Positions 46,199 through 59,359 of a stretch of 64,000 nt of DNA are shown here, in pieces. The position numbers were made by a program, and so were the translations under genes. Numbering within the stretch: position 1 is the stretch's first letter; each line of letters opens with the position of its first letter. The DNA lies in contig CM071568.1 of NCBI GenBank assembly GCA_036426205.1, positions 47,570,483 to 47,634,482 on the forward strand, given 5' to 3'. This DNA comes from Ascaphus truei (lineage: Eukaryota > Chordata > Amphibia > Anura > Ascaphidae). The notes beneath the pieces were generated by a model. It did not search any database. It saw only the letters and a list, made by a program, of their open reading frames with translations, and had not been told where the DNA came from.

Positions 46199-46242
46199 AC
46201 CCTCCAACGCGTTTCACACAACAAGGTGCTTTATAAAGCTCT
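46199..46242 (-). ncRNA. Degenerate hammerhead-like motif, minus strand
   Basis: Minus strand: TTTATAA, A, GCAC/GTGT helix II, GAAA, ACGCGT, T, GGAGG. The core has lost several conserved bases. Confidence 0.4.
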
Positions 46243-46539
46243 GATCATTGACTGTATGTCTTTATATTACTTTTTATGACTGTCTGCATTACCACTTACT
46301 GCATCTACATCCTATTCACTAATTTCTCACCAGTTTTGAGTTCCACTATTCAATTTCCCCTTATCAGGATAGATCAGCGATTGCACAATAATGGGGGCTT
46401 CTCTGCAGCCTATCCTCCATATTTGAAGGGCTTCTCTGGCCTAGAACACTGCTTTATTACTTTACTCTATATTATTCCCCTAGTGCACCCATCTCTCAAC
46501 CTCCCCCACCCCTTGACCACATAGGTTGAGCGGGTGTCT

Positions 46540-47870
46540 ATCTGCTTCCTCCGGTGTCACTATTTGTGCAAATAATTATTCCCTGATAAATACAGAGGCA
46601 AATAATTTATTTAATACCTCTGCTTTTTCCTTATCTCCAATAATGTGCCTACCCATCTCACACTGAAAGGATCCTATATTTTTCAATTCTTTGTTAATAA
46701 GGTACTTAAATAACTATTTAGGATTGATCTTACTTTCTATTGCAATCCTTTTTTAATTTTTGCTAATTTTATTTCCCAGTACCTGGGGAGTTCCTGATTT
46801 CACCTTAAATCTCATTTGATCTCATTCCATTGTAACATCATAGAAGTGAGTGGAGATGTATCGCTTATTTGCACCATCACTTGCACTTATATTTATACAT
46901 CTTTACATGAGGAGAATTTGCGCTAAAGGTCTTTGCTCAACTTTTATTATATGCCATATAATTCTGATATGATGCCTCCATTCCTTTTGAATTTAAGAAT
47001 CTAAATGCCTGTCTCTTCTTTTCCATTTCCTCCCCTACCTCTTTATTGAGCCACATTGGTTAAGACTTGTTTCTTTTATATTTATTAACCAAGGGTATAC
47101 ATTGATAAGTGTGCTTTTCTAACAACCTTTTAAAGACTGCCCATTTATCTTTTACATTTTTCCTGCAAAAATGTCAACTAAATGTATTCCTTGTAGATTA
47201 TTTCTTAATTTATTAAACTCTGCCTTTCTAAAGTGTACAGTAAAGTCTTTGTTGAACACACATCAAATGTTTTTTTTTATCATTTATTTCAAATGTGACC
47301 ATGTTATGATCACAATTTTCCAAATGTTACCCAACTTGAATATTTGATATTACTACTACATTGTTTTATCTGACCAAATTCAGCAATGCCCCTCTCCTGG
47401 TTGGTTAGCACCCCCAAAAAATAGTTTTCTTTAGTTGTAATGCTATTCTCATTGCTCCAGTCAAAGTCTGGATAATTAAAATCACCCATGATGCAAAGAT
47501 TACCACGTTTTGATACGTTCTCCATTTGCAAAAAGTATTTTGGCTTCCTCAATCTCATATTTTGTGGTTTATAGCTAATCCCTACAACCATTTTCTTTGC
47601 ACTTTTACTTCCACTGCTAATTTCTATTCACAAGGTCTCTATACATATTTTTATTATTCCCTTCATAAACATCTTCCCTTATGATAGGTTTTTAATCCAG
47701 TTTAACATATAAACAGACTACACCACCTCTTATTTGCTCAATCCTTCCGAAAAAATGGAATAACCCTAAATGAACTGCCCAGTCATGAGTTTCACCCCCC
47801 CCCCCCCCATGCTTCAGTAATGTCTATGATATCATACTGCTCCCTTGTAACTATTATTTAAAGCTCCCCC
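46540..47870 (-). pseudogene. CR1-like LINE: endonuclease C-terminus and EN-RT linker
   Basis: The minus frame 47310-47591 carries LCIMGDFNYPDFDWSNENSI, the GDFN-Y-P-DW motif of the CR1 apurinic endonuclease. Lower coordinates encode NPK..FKYLINKELKNIGSF and GDKEKAEVLNKLFASVF, the CR1 linker ahead of RT. Frame-broken, including a C-run near 47795. Catalytic RT is absent. It could be the 5' part of the same insertion as the fragment at 44890, but the L2 tail and unrelated sequence intervene. Confidence 0.8.
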
Positions 47871-47874
47871 AGAA

Positions 47875-50800
47875 ATGGACTTTGAGACGCCAGTTGCAGT
47901 GTTGGGGACACATAATTCCATCATGATGTTTGCCGTGGGATTACCCAAGCATTCGGATAACAGGTGTGCTAGGACTTGTTACTATGGTAACCCATTGGCT
48001 GCTCTTATTTTACCTACCTTGCAATAACCTTGCATGTTCTGCATTAAATCGATGTGTCTGGCGACTTCTTTCAATTATTATACTCTTTGTGCTGGGGGTG
48101 AGCTAAGCCTCCTCATATAATCTCGTTTTGTCTTTTTGCTATTTTTTGTCTCTCCAGCGCGAGAGACAAGAAACTGGCACTGATGGAGCATTTGATCTTA
48201 TTCCCTATTTGCAGATCCTAGGTTATTTTCTTAGGTAAGGCTGCCATATAACAGATCACATAACAGTGATTTGCTTCTTGTGTAAAAAGAATCCTGTTTC
48301 AAATATCAAGTAATAGTGTTCTTTCTTTCCCCTTACTCTCTTAAACTGGCATCATTTGCAAAACAAATCATAAAAGGGAAAAAACTCCGGATGAACAACT
48401 CATCTGGTTACTATGGACACACAAAGTTTGAAAAATATCTATACTTGGTAGATTTGCACAAATGGTATTAAATCACCTATAGAACATGCGTCTGCCATTA
48501 GTTCATTTTGGTCCTAGTAGGGACCACATCTTTAAAATCTTATCGCTCTGCATTACTTCAATCCTATAAAATACATAGTTAAATTCATACGTTTGTTTTT
48601 AGAAGGAAAATATCCTTGCTTTTTTTGATGGTTACATTTTGTTTGCCTTTTACAAATTGACCACAAAAAAAAGAAGATTTCCTGATAACCTTTTGTAGTG
48701 TCCCATGCCAGCACTATACAATGATAACGCATTTGTGCCGCCAAACCTGTGTTAAAAAATTATATTTGTAGGGGTTTGTGGGATAGTCTGGGTGTGACTA
48801 GTCTGAGAGAATGCTGAAAAACAATGTCTTCGTTACTGTTTTTCATAACTCTGGGATCCTGGATCTAATTCGGCCATCACCACAGAACCAAAAATCATTC
48901 TGATTTGATGGCCATAAACAATGAAACTGCATGTACAATTCTAGGACATCCAATAAAAACATTGAAGTCGCCTCAAAAGCAATTTAAGCTTTATTTTGGA
49001 ACACAGGGATTTACTACTGGATTAAGTGACTGAATCGATTCACTCATTTTGCACTGTCATTTTTAATAGAATACCATCAACCTGACACAGTTCTACTAGC
49101 AACAGCCTAGGGATGAACAAAATATTTCTGGCTCAAGACTCCAGCTTTAAGTCTGGATTTCTGCCTAAGCTTTCAGCTGTGAACCATCTCGCATTAGATT
49201 TCCTTTTGTCCCAAATCTCCATTTTTTTGTGCATTTCGGTTAAAGAGATTTCTAGCCTCCGACTCCCACTATTTGAAAGTTTTTATCCAATTACAATATA
49301 TATATTTCAGGAAACCACTGTATGAGATATTGCTCTACCTGTGCAGCAGTCACCCAAGACAGTTATGACATTTCACCTTGACAATCAAGACAAAATGTTT
49401 CTTTATACTACAATATAATTTTAAGGCTGCTTTCAGTAGTGAAATAAAATTAAATGAAAAGATATTTTCTTAATACTGCTTGTTTCTCAAAAATAATGCA
49501 GGCATTCTTCAAGACTGACGATTTATGTCAAAATCAAAAGGCTAAGAATAATCTAGCTAGCGAATAGAGTCAAAAGGAGTTTTTGTTTCAATCGTTATTG
49601 CATTATTATTTTCTGAACAATTTTTACCTCTCTCTGGATTCACATGATAAACATTACAGCTATAAGAAAAGTTCAGAATAGTGTTCATTTAAAAAATGCT
49701 TCCAACTGTGTTTGATAGTTTGATTTAAAAAAATGATTGTGTTCCAAAGAGAACGAAAACACAATGTACATTTAGGCTGCATGAGGAATAACCCCTTAAT
49801 TATGACATTTTATTATGTACATGTAAAGCTGAAATGCTCTTAGCCAGCATATACTTGAACAGACATTTTAGTCTTAATTTTAAACAAATATGCAAATTAC
49901 TATATACATGAACAAATGCATTACAATGGCTCTCACAGCTAACTGACATTAGTAACATCTAGGTAACAAGGAAATTGCATACCTAATTATAATATGCATA
50001 TTACTGGGAACAGGATTTATAATTCTGCCCTAAGAAGTGTCCTGCGTTCTAACAGCCATTTCAGATCCACCCATTCTTTTGTCACCCATCTTCAATAATA
50101 ACACTACAACAATAATGTGATGCTCCATCAGTCATGAACGTATGGAGGATGTGTTTTATAGTGCTTATGATGTTGATTTGTGGATTCAGATACTGGCTTG
50201 ACCATTGTGTAATTTAACATCACAGTGTTTTCCCAGGATCTACTTGGAAATAGGATGCATATTTAAATGCACTGTATCTTTCCTTATAAAATATTGCTTG
50301 GAGGCAGTCTTCTTTACCATCATAATCTTATTCTAAAGCAGCAACCCCTGCTGCTTGTGTGAAACAATGGGCCCCTTGGAGAGAACCACAGCATTCCAAA
50401 CTACAGACAACCTGCGGTTGTGAGATATCTCATAAAGGAATTCTTGTCTGTGAGAAACAATATGGTCACTGGGGGCAATTATCACTTTGGCGACAAATAG
50501 AAAATTGTGACATGAGATGACATTGCAGCTTCCGATTGGGTGACCCAGCAGCCATCTGTATTTTCTCTTGCAGTTACTGGAAAAAGTTAAACAATTAAAT
50601 ATCTAGCAATCAAAGAGAGGGTTTGAAACTTTGTGAGCTGTGACTCCGATTTAGTTTAAAAAAAAATGTAAGGGGTATTGTTGCTTAAAAGACACCATTT
50701 GAGCAGAGCTTGCAAAAAATAAGTGTGAACTTGGATCAACAGATAAAATATTATTTGTATAAATACATTCATTGTACAATCCGAATCTGATATGTTTAGG

Positions 50801-51137
50801 GACAATGGAAAGAAACAAAAACATTGATGATCAACTAGAGTAGTGCACCAAATTGACTGAGGAATGAGTAATCCTAGTGATATAAGGTAGGTGTACAGAG
50901 AGGTGTACTGTATACTGCAAAAGAAATCACTTAGTTGCACGCCACCCGTGCAAAACATAAAATGTCATAAATCAATTAAAACATATAACACTGTGATTTG
51001 AGTATAAACAGTAACTACAAATTATTGATGGGGTAGGAGGGAGAGAAAAGGGAGTAAGCACAGATCACTTAAGGCTCAAAATCAAACTTGTGTCGGGCGC
51101 GTAACGTGACATCAGCAGACACCACTATGGGTCTTTG
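47875..51137. other. Long unique-looking intronic stretch
   Basis: AT-rich. At 50338-50400 a short string on the minus strand (GPIVSHKQ-like) weakly resembles the end of a PLE nuclease, too little to call. Nothing else recognised. Confidence 0.45.
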
Positions 51138-51140
51138 TTA

Positions 51141-51355
51141 GGCTGTGCTTACAGTGACGGCGACGTCGCGGCAAAACAAATGTATTGCCGCCTTTGCGTG
51201 CGCTTATATTAGGCGCAACACGACGGCACCTACTATAAGCACACGTGATGGCACGACGGCTTGGTCGCGATCGCTGGAAGTCACTTCAATTTGATTTTTT
51301 ACAGTGACTGGTGCATGACGTCGCTGTCGCCGTCGCCGGCAATATAACCCCAGCC
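51141..51355. mobile_element. 215-bp GC-rich Harbinger-type MITE with TTA duplication
   Basis: Left GGCTGTGCTTACAGTGACGG and right, reverse complemented, GGCTGGGGTTATATTGCCGG, each followed by CGACG-rich sequence. TTA at 51138-51140 and 51356-51358. The interior is rich in CGACGGC. Confidence 0.75.
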
Positions 51356-51359
51356 TTAG

Positions 51360-52935
51360 TGGGAATGGTCAGACCACCCAGAAGTATAGGGCTTACAGTA
51401 GCAAGTGGAATATCTAAGTAGGGCTTATGATCAGGATAACCTTGCTGGGTTATTACTGCTCTGTTGACCGGTATCGTCTTCCTACCTGGGGCTTATTACC
51501 CACTGCCACCGGCTGTACTGTGGTTATGGGGTCTGATAGCTACAGCTATACCACTGCCATTCATACTCTGGCAGCTTCTATATACTTCGCAGCAAACCTG
51601 ACAATTGATATTGTGCTATATTCTTATTGCTACTATTGTATTTATCTTAACTAAAGATTGATGTGAGCCAGCCTGGGTCCCCTTGCTGGCAGTTACCATC
51701 ACTACCACAGCTTCTCAAGCATTTGTTCATGGATTCTGGACTATATATTACAGGACTTAGCCATTAACAAGTAGTTCTGTCCTTACATAGATCCATTATA
51801 TCTATGTGAAAAAGAAATCAGTGTAAAAAGCGCTAATGCCTTAAATTTAATCAATATAATTATTGAACGTGCTTACAAAAAACCCTAAATAAAGAGCTAG
51901 GCAGCCTGATAAATGTGATCGATACAGATCACTCCCAATAGTACAACACAACACAATAATATCGGCGCCTAATTGCAATACTCAATATATCTATACCTAC
52001 CTTTATATGGCGATTATTCCACCAAATATATTTAGTGTGCTATAGTTGCATGCTGGGTGACTCGCATAATAGATATTTTGTATAACATCAATGTTATTGC
52101 TCCTGTCACTCGGTTAGCACACTTATAGCTGTAATATTCTGGGCATGTAATATTCTATTAAGGTGATTATTGTCCCCTGAAAACGCTTCCAATTCAGTAG
52201 ACTTTAGAATGTTTTTTTTTTATCATTAGATTTATTTATTTTTCTTTCATGTAAAATGTGTTACTTTAGAGCTGATTTTGGTGTGGTGTTCTACCGGATA
52301 TACTGTACCGTATATTATAGTATGTTTAAGAAATAGTTATCAGTTATTCTTCCCCTTCCAGCTTTTTACTATGTGTCAACATCAATTAGAAAAATGAAGA
52401 GGCAAAACACAGCACAAACTGTATCAATGAAACAAATCTTGTAAAAGCAGTAGGTCTGTTTTGTATCGGTTTGCACCAGGAGAAATGTGCCTGGATTCAC
52501 AGAACCTGGGTATTTACTGAGACACCCAGCAATGCAGATCCCTCATTGTTTCAAAATGTGATCACTTTTACTACCTAGACTTGAGAAAATACACATGCAT
52601 TCTTTTTTAACATGCTTGATTTGGCTATTGACTGGAGAAATATTACTGCGATAGTGATGTGGGAGATAAAGTTTGTTAGCAGACGATATACAGTAAACTT
52701 TTTAGTCTAAGTAAATATGAAATGTATGAAATTGCTACAATTTTCTTACAAAATGCTTTTTGTCATCAATATTTATATTGAATTTAAAGGTAATATGGAG
52801 GAGAAGGACAAATCAGGTTTTACTGGCTACTAAAGTATATTTTGTTATGACCAATACCACAGATAAACCACGTACAGGTATATGGATTTGTGAATACATT
52901 TCTGCAAAAATTAATGGGTACTATTATACTGTAGT
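51360..52935. other. Intronic sequence without recognised features
   Basis: AT-rich, with one poly-T run near 52210. No exon or element recognised. Confidence 0.4.
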
Positions 52936-52939
52936 AGCC

Positions 52940-53090
52940 AATACCTTTTTTATTTGGACTGACATAACAGATTACTATATCTAAACTATAATATGAAAGT
53001 ACTGCATGGCCAGAGGAAGAGAAAAGTGCTTTGGAAAGCTTGGTCTTTAAAGCATATTCTGTCAGTCCAAATAGAAAAATATCACGACTA
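52940..53090. repeat. Small inverted repeat around a PLE-tail-like string
   Basis: ATACCTTTTTTATTTGGACT and GACATAACAG (52940-52975) are mirrored by CTGTCAGTCCAAATAGAAAA (53060-53085). GCCAGAGGAAGAGAAAAGTG..GGAAAGCTTGG between them resembles the GGAAGA/AAAGCT tails at 31242. Confidence 0.45.
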
Positions 53091-53094
53091 TTGA

Positions 53095-53760
53095 TGTACT
53101 AATCAGGTTTTGCACAATTTTCACTGGACTGACACCGCTGCAGGAGACTATTTCATGAATAAAGTTCTAAGTTTGAAAAGTGCTTTACCGTATCTAATAA
53201 TGTCACATTCTTCATTCTGCATTGACACTTTTAAACCTACTGTATAACTCCATCACGGACAGATTCAAAAAGCTCTGTTAAAGAGGCAATCCAAGCTGCA
53301 CTTAAAAAATAAAAAACAAAAACTTTTTTCTTGTTTTAAATATGTGCAACCTTTGATGACCTTTATTGAAAACTAATTACCTAAGCTGTTGATCGATTCG
53401 TTCTACTGTGATAGATCAGTAACCATCCTGCTTCCAGAGTTCACTAAATTGCTGCCTTTCAGTTTCAATCAATCCTTCAGCCACTGTAACTCAGCAGCTA
53501 CAATGTATTCTTATATCACTAATGTGGCATTATCTATTGTTACAGTTTGCTGTTGAAACTGCTGGGAATATTGGCAACAAATTATGTCAAACAGGAGTGT
53601 GTTGCAAAGATCTTTCACTGCTGGGGAGGTGTGCTAAAGCCTGCTATAGAAATCAAAAGGACGTTCAGTTTATTAAAACTCATTAACAATGTCATTAAGT
53701 GTTGAATTAAATAATAATAATAATAACAATAATGTAAATATTATATAAGGATGGAAAAAT
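53095..53760. other. Intronic sequence without recognised features
   Basis: AT-rich with a short TAA-repeat near 53712. Nothing recognised. Confidence 0.4.
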
Positions 53761-53764
53761 AAGG

Positions 53765-53905
53765 CGCACTGTGCAAATAGACAAACCAGCGATACTGGTC
53801 AAAAAATAAAATGAATGACATTTATTAAGGCCAATGTCATGAATAAAAAAGATAGCGAATTATTGGACGCGTTTCACACCAAAAACCCGCGCTTTGTCAA
53901 CGAGT
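53765..53905 (-). repeat. Reversed PLE tail with degenerate hammerhead-like motif
   Basis: Minus strand 53905-53862: TTGACAA, A, GCGC/GTGT helix II, GAAA, ACGCGT, C. Helix I does not pair convincingly. The adjoining AT-rich tail reads away to 53765. Confidence 0.45.
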
Positions 53906-53922
53906 CAGTCCCTGTACCCTTA

Positions 53923-54223
53923 GGCCTAGGACAAAGTAAAATCAGCGTCGCTGAGGCGGGCTGAGCTGCGCTGAACAGATGCACAAAGCCCCTGCATCTG
54001 TAATCAGCGCGGCTATAGTTTCTCCCTCCGCATACGCGCTGATGCGTGCGTAGGCTGAGAAAATCAGAAGAGACAGGAGAGTTTGAAATTTTGCCGCTTG
54101 GGGGAGCGGAGGAGCGGCCACGTGACCGCTCCCATCCAATGGGGCTGCAGCCTTTTTTTACCTACTGTGTTGGTGTTCTGAGATAGCAGAGCCACTAGAC
54201 CGGACAGAGTAGAGGCAGCACAG

Positions 54224-54269
<46 letters not shown>

Positions 54270-54827
54270 TGGTGTGTATTGTATGTATGTATGTTTGTCT
54301 GTGTATGTGTTGTGTGTGGTGTGTGTGTGGTGTAGGTGTGTGTGTGTGTGTGTGTGTGGTGTGTGTGTGTGTGGTGTGTGTTTGTGTGTGTGTGTGTGGT
54401 GTGTGTGTGTGTGTGTGTGTCTGTCTGTGTGTGTCTGTCTGGTGTGTGTGTGTGTGTGTCTTGTGTGATCTTTTTATCAGTTTTCACACGTTAATCATAT
54501 TTTTTTCTCACCATGTCTTTTTTTTCATTTTTAAAACATTCTATCCTCTCTCACCCACCACCCAACCCCCACTATCCCGCCCCCCCCTTTTTTTTGCCCC
54601 CCCCCGTGCCCCCACCCCCACCCTCCCCCCTCCCAAGTGTCACACACACACACACACCACAACACCCAAGACCTGACAGCTACCATGTGACACACACACA
54701 CAGTGATACCCGCATCCCAAGCGCGCTTGCTGTCTCCTCTGCCAGGACAGCAAAAAGCTCCTGGTAGAGTGAGCGGCAGCAAGCAACAGCGAGCAGCAGC
54801 ACAAAAGTGTTTACTATGTCCCAGGCC
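53923..54827. mobile_element. 905-bp MITE with GT microsatellite and C-rich interior
   Basis: Left GGCCTAGGACAAAGTAAA and right, reverse complemented, GGCCTGGGACATAGTAAA. TTA precedes and TAA follows. Subterminal GCTGAGCTGCGCTGA and CAGCGAGCAGCAGC are also mirrored in style. The interior is expanded by a GT repeat (54223-54460). Confidence 0.7.
54223..54460. repeat. (GT)n compound microsatellite
   Basis: GT runs with interspersed GGTGTG and CTGTCT interruptions. The Cys/Val frames across it are artefacts. Confidence 0.95.
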
Positions 54828-54834
54828 TAAGTAG

Positions 54835-55420
54835 GCTTTGCGTTGAGTTCATTCTATACTATTGGCATTCATGTGGCTAGTATTCTTGTTCATTGGGCCT
54901 GGAAGTTATGATTACTACTCAAAATGATAAGTATGATATAATATTATATAGCCGATTAAATTAAAAAAAAAAAAACACATGTAGGATTTTGCATGGATTG
55001 CTCCTTTAAGTCAGGGATCATAATGTGGTTTCCTAAAACAAGAACGGATGTTACAGTATGTTCCCCGAGATCAAAGCATATTCTCGAAGCTAATTATATG
55101 CAAAAACAATGGTCATTATTATTCACGCTTATTTGTACAACACCAACATATTCCACATCTCATTAGCATAGACTTCACGTTATTGTAGCATAATCCTGCA
55201 TTGTCTTCCAATAAATTGACGTTAAGTATGTCTTGGCGTTACTCTGATCTAGACCCTAAAATAGGGTGCAGGTGTTAAACTCAAGTTCAGAAAGAGAGGA
55301 AAGGAGAGGGAAGTATTGCTGTTATTTCACTCCGGCATAACTGGGGCATTACATCCATCCAGAACCATTTAAGTGGAAACAAAGAGATGGTCAAAGGGAC
55401 TGCCGCATGCTGTAGAAAAA
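54835..55420. other. Intronic sequence without recognised features
   Basis: AT-rich, nothing recognised. Confidence 0.4.
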
Positions 55421-55494
55421 AGTTCGGGAACTCACCAGTGTAAAGTGTTAAAAGGTCTTTATTAACCTACATGAAAGTACAGACAAAACTCCTC

Positions 55495-55545
55495 CTCCCA
55501 AGCATTTCATGCCCACTATTGCGCTTTGTCAAGGACTCCTTGCCG
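55495..55545 (-). ncRNA. Degenerate hammerhead-like motif, minus strand
   Basis: Minus strand: TCC, TTGACAA, A, GCGC..GGCAT helix II region, GAAA, TGCT, T, GGGAGG. Resembles the motif at 53862. Confidence 0.4.
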
Positions 55546-57055
55546 GGGGCCTAGCAGGCGGAAAAAGTAGTTGGGCACGACCTCTGGCCAGGCCCAACTT
55601 CTTTGCCTGGCTGCCGGTCCTCCCGTTGCAGCCAGACCCCGGCTCTCCCCAGCTGTGAGCCTCCCTCACTGTCCCGCTCTAAGCCTCTATCTCATGACGG
55701 TGCGCGCTGGAACCTGGGTGTGCACTGATGTCAAAGAGACCTGGCGAGCACAGGGGTCAAAGAGAAGCAGGCCCAGAGCAACGAGAATACCGGCAGCCAG
55801 GCAAAGAAATTTCCAGTGCCGCTGGGCCCGGGACACTGTTTGTGCATAGCTCATGACATAAGGGCACTGGTATGGCTAATACTAGACTTTCCGCACCATT
55901 TGCCATAAAGGTGAATGAATTAATACAAAACAAGTATCAAATCAACAGCAGATGTCTCTATGACGAAAGGTCACTTATGTAAATAACTGCAGAATATCTC
56001 ATGATTTTGAAATAGCACATTAAAGTTCAAATTGCACAAATCAATTGCAAAACTAGCCTTACTGGCTCTTTGTTCTATCTGGCAGTAGATATACAGTAAT
56101 AAGAGGAAAGGACTCGGCCACACACGTAGAGTAATTTACCCACATATATCAACAGAGCTAACAAAAAATACATTATATTCAATGCAAAAAAAAAGAAAAA
56201 AATGTAAACTTTGAATATGAAAAAAGTTTTAAATAAAGGAAACTCAATAAAAATCAAAGAAGAAAATAAACATAGGGCAAAGGTTCGCTTTGTGTAAGGT
56301 TAGTTTAATGTCTGATGTTCTTATCGCTGGACTGTATATATGGTTTACAGTGTAATAAACAATTGGGGTTATTTACCACAGTCTCCCAGCTGCAAAATGT
56401 AGGCAAGCCTGCAGACTATAATAAACCGACCCCTTGGTGAGAGGGTGGGGTAGTAATTTGTGTTTTTATGCTGTTGACTGGGTTGAGTCTAGCCTTGACT
56501 ATGGTAGAAAATGAAAAAGGAGCATGTATAGAAGAAAATCCTTACTGAATAAAATAAATGTGAAACAGTGGGCCACAATAAATAGTATTTAATTGATAAT
56601 CACCCACCCTGAACTCATGTAGAAAATGCACTATGCTCCATCGCTTTCAAATTTATCTTTGGTCAGTGGGAACTTATAAAGACAAGTCATCACAAATACC
56701 TATGTAGCCCTGTTTCCCCCAATATCATGACATCATCTTTAATAAGAGATATATCAAAGACTTCATATTCATTTGGGCGGAGGATATCAAAACTCTCAAC
56801 ATTTATAGACACAACATGAATAGATTGAATTTATCTTTTACATATACATTATAAATTATTTGGATCTGTTATTGTATATAGAGATGGACTGTAATATACT
56901 GTACAAACGGACGTTTATTATAAAACCAACTCACAAAATACATACCTTGCAGCTATAGTTATATATATAGATATTTATATATATATCAGTCAAATAGAGC
57001 AGTTGGCATTCCTGTAGGTGCTGATAAGCTGCAGGTGCATATCCCATATAGATAA
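55546..57055. other. Intronic sequence; GC-rich PLE-type leader at the start
   Basis: 55546-55850 is GC-rich and holds an inverted pair TGCCTGGCTGCCGG (55602) / CCGGCAGCCAGGCA (55790). After that the sequence is AT-rich and featureless to 57055. Confidence 0.4.
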
Positions 57056-57057
57056 TA

Positions 57058-57233
57058 TAGTCATACGTTACCGGTCCGAGGTCTGGTAAGCAAGAGACAG
57101 CACTCAGTGAAGATACTTCACAAGGTGTATTAGTGATAATAGTTACATCAAGACTCACTAATATACCTTGTTGAAGTATCTTCACTGAGTGCTGTCTCTT
57201 GCTTAACAGACCTCGGAACGGTAATGTATGACT
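57058..57233. repeat. Near-perfect foldback, about 78-bp arms
   Basis: The left arm (57058-57136, includes CCGAGGTCTGGTAAGCAAGA) is mirrored by 57158-57233 (includes TCTTGCTTAACAGACCTCGG) with about five differences and a loop of about 20 bp. Confidence 0.92.
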
Positions 57234-57236
57234 ATA

Positions 57237-57716
57237 CAGCTCAACCCCGTTATAGTGCGATCCGCTATAATGCAGATCCGCTATAATGCAGATCCGCTTA
57301 TAACACGGTTTGAGAGTGGACCCCGAATTAAAAAAAAAAAAAAAAAATACATTTTTAAAGGGTTTTTTTTGCACACACACTGTACACACTCACTGCACAC
57401 TGCATACATTCACAGCACACTGCATACACTCACAGCACACTACACACACCACACTGCACACACCCACAGCACACTGCACACACCCACAGCACACTGCACA
57501 CACCCACAGCACACTGCACACACTCACAGCACACTGCACACACTCACAGCACACTGCACACACACTCACACTCACTGACACACACACAGCACACTGCATA
57601 CACTCATAGCACACACTCACAGCACACTGCACACACTCACAGCACACTGCACACACTCAGCACACACTCACAGCACACTGCATACACTCACAGCACACTG
57701 CACACACTCACAGCAC

Positions 57717-57752
<36 letters not shown>

Positions 57753-58011
57753 CTCACACAGTCAAATACACACACACACAGACACACACTGTCTCTTTAA
57801 GGGAGCTTGCTCTCGCAAGACGAAAGCAGAAGCAGGAAGCAGAGACAGGGAGAAGAGCTGCCAGATGCCGGGTAAGTGCTGTGTGCTGTTGCCGCTGCCA
57901 CACCGGGTCTGGGAACGCTCGGAGAGTTCTCAGCTTTCTCCCTCCGGCAGACATGGTACCACCACGGTGGTCGCGGGGGGCCCCCGAGGACCGCGCTATA
58001 ACGGGGTTAAG

Positions 58012-58014
<3 letters not shown>
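57237..58014. mobile_element. 778-bp TA-flanked non-autonomous DNA transposon
   Basis: Left CAGCTCAACCCCGTTATAGT and right, reverse complemented, CAGCTTAACCCCGTTATAGC. TA outside both ends (57235-57236, 58015-58016) suggests Tc1/mariner, perhaps Tigger-like. The interior contains a minisatellite of ACACTGCACACACTCACAGC-like units (57375-57720) and a CA run. No transposase. Confidence 0.7.
57375..57720. repeat. Minisatellite of about 20-bp CACAGCACACTGCACACA units
   Basis: More than 12 imperfect units inside the TA-flanked element. Confidence 0.9.

Positions 58015-58050
<36 letters not shown>
58015..58050. repeat. (TA)n microsatellite at the element edge
   Basis: A TA run starting exactly at the right target TA of the element at 57237. 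Confidence 0.9.
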
Positions 58051-58053
<3 letters not shown>

Positions 58054-58054
58054 G

Positions 58055-59340
58055 TAGCCCTTGTACCTCCCCACCCACCTAAGTGAGATTGAGGGTGTAT
58101 GCTGTAAATATGCTACCGGTGCTGCCTTTACCTGCTGGCTCACGGAGTTCCCAAGCCTCCACCAAGGGGAGTCTGAGGGGATACAATTAACGTCTTGGTG
58201 CAGCGCCTCCACCTGAGGGGGATCCCAACGTAGTGTGAGGAGCCCCTCACAGGACCCAACAACAACAGTCACACACACACACAGTGTAAAAGAATAACAA
58301 CAATTACTTGCAACATATATATCTTAACTGCTCTATAATGACTAAGATGTACAACTACCCACACGCCTCGCACGGCTGTAACCCACCACCTTGTAGCCCA
58401 CACCGTGTCCCAAGAGTCCTACACCCAACCCCAATGTGTGAGACAGCGCTGTCCACTAGATGAGGTGTACTGGCTGGTGCACTTGGTGTATGACACCTGC
58501 CGGGTGTGTCCACACCCGGACGCGCCAAAAGGAAGACAGAGTGGATCCGCTGATCTCGTGATGAGTCCGCCTCCGCGTGGGGTGGTGTCCCGCTGGATGG
58601 TCCCACCATGAAGACAGTCTCTGTATCTTGAAGGGGGTCTAGTCCCAGACCACAATTATCAGGGCTGCACAGTGTTGCAGCTGTGTCCCTTAACTATCAA
58701 ACAGCTAATGGGGCAGGGTTCCTACCTAAGGGCCTGTCCCTAAAACAGCCACAATCTTTACTTGATTAGTCGGGGCCTAGCTGGGGCCTAGGGGGATTAC
58801 CTGGCCTAGTGCAGAGGGTCACGGACACCTGCAACTACAACCCCCCCTATCCTTGTCCCAGCTCTGACTGCTTCCTCTTCCTGAGCGTGCCAAAGGTATC
58901 TCTCTCCAAGCAGGGGATCCGGCCGCGCGATTGGATACCTGGCATCATGTGGTACTCCAACCCCTAAGCACTATGGGGCTTGTAGTCCCTTCGGAGCCTC
59001 CTTTCTATTTACGTTAGCGTGCCATGCATGCGCGACTTTGTAATGGCTGCCGCTACTCGCATCGGCACCTGCGCAAAAGTGGTAAGGTCCTGCACTACTG
59101 AGCGCTGCATCTGTGCATGCGCGAGCTTCCATGTGTGAGTGCGCACCCAATACATGGCAGTGCCCTGTGGGGGGAGCCGCTGGCGAGCCTGTCACCTCCT
59201 GCACCTCTCCACAACATCCCCCGTGGCAGCGGAGGTAAGGGGGGGGGGAACGGAGGACCGGGAGCCAGAGGGGACCTGGCTACAAAACAAATATGTATAA
59301 CCATGGCTGATACAGCTATCTTTCTGCCCCCTCCCCTGTC
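58055..59340. repeat. GC-balanced block, probable retroelement LTR/leader
   Basis: Unlike the AT-rich intron, with CATGCATGCGCGACTTTG, GGGGCTTGTAGTCCC and other words reminiscent of the block at 18140 on the opposite strand. No ORF shows a domain and no terminal repeats were fixed. Confidence 0.3.
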
Positions 59341-59359
59341 ACGTAAATTCTCCTAGGTA

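Noticed and set aside
57237..57310. Repeated CTATAATGCAGATCCG units as a CRISPR-like or regulatory array
   Set aside because: Only two to three contiguous copies inside a transposon end. No spacers of constant length.
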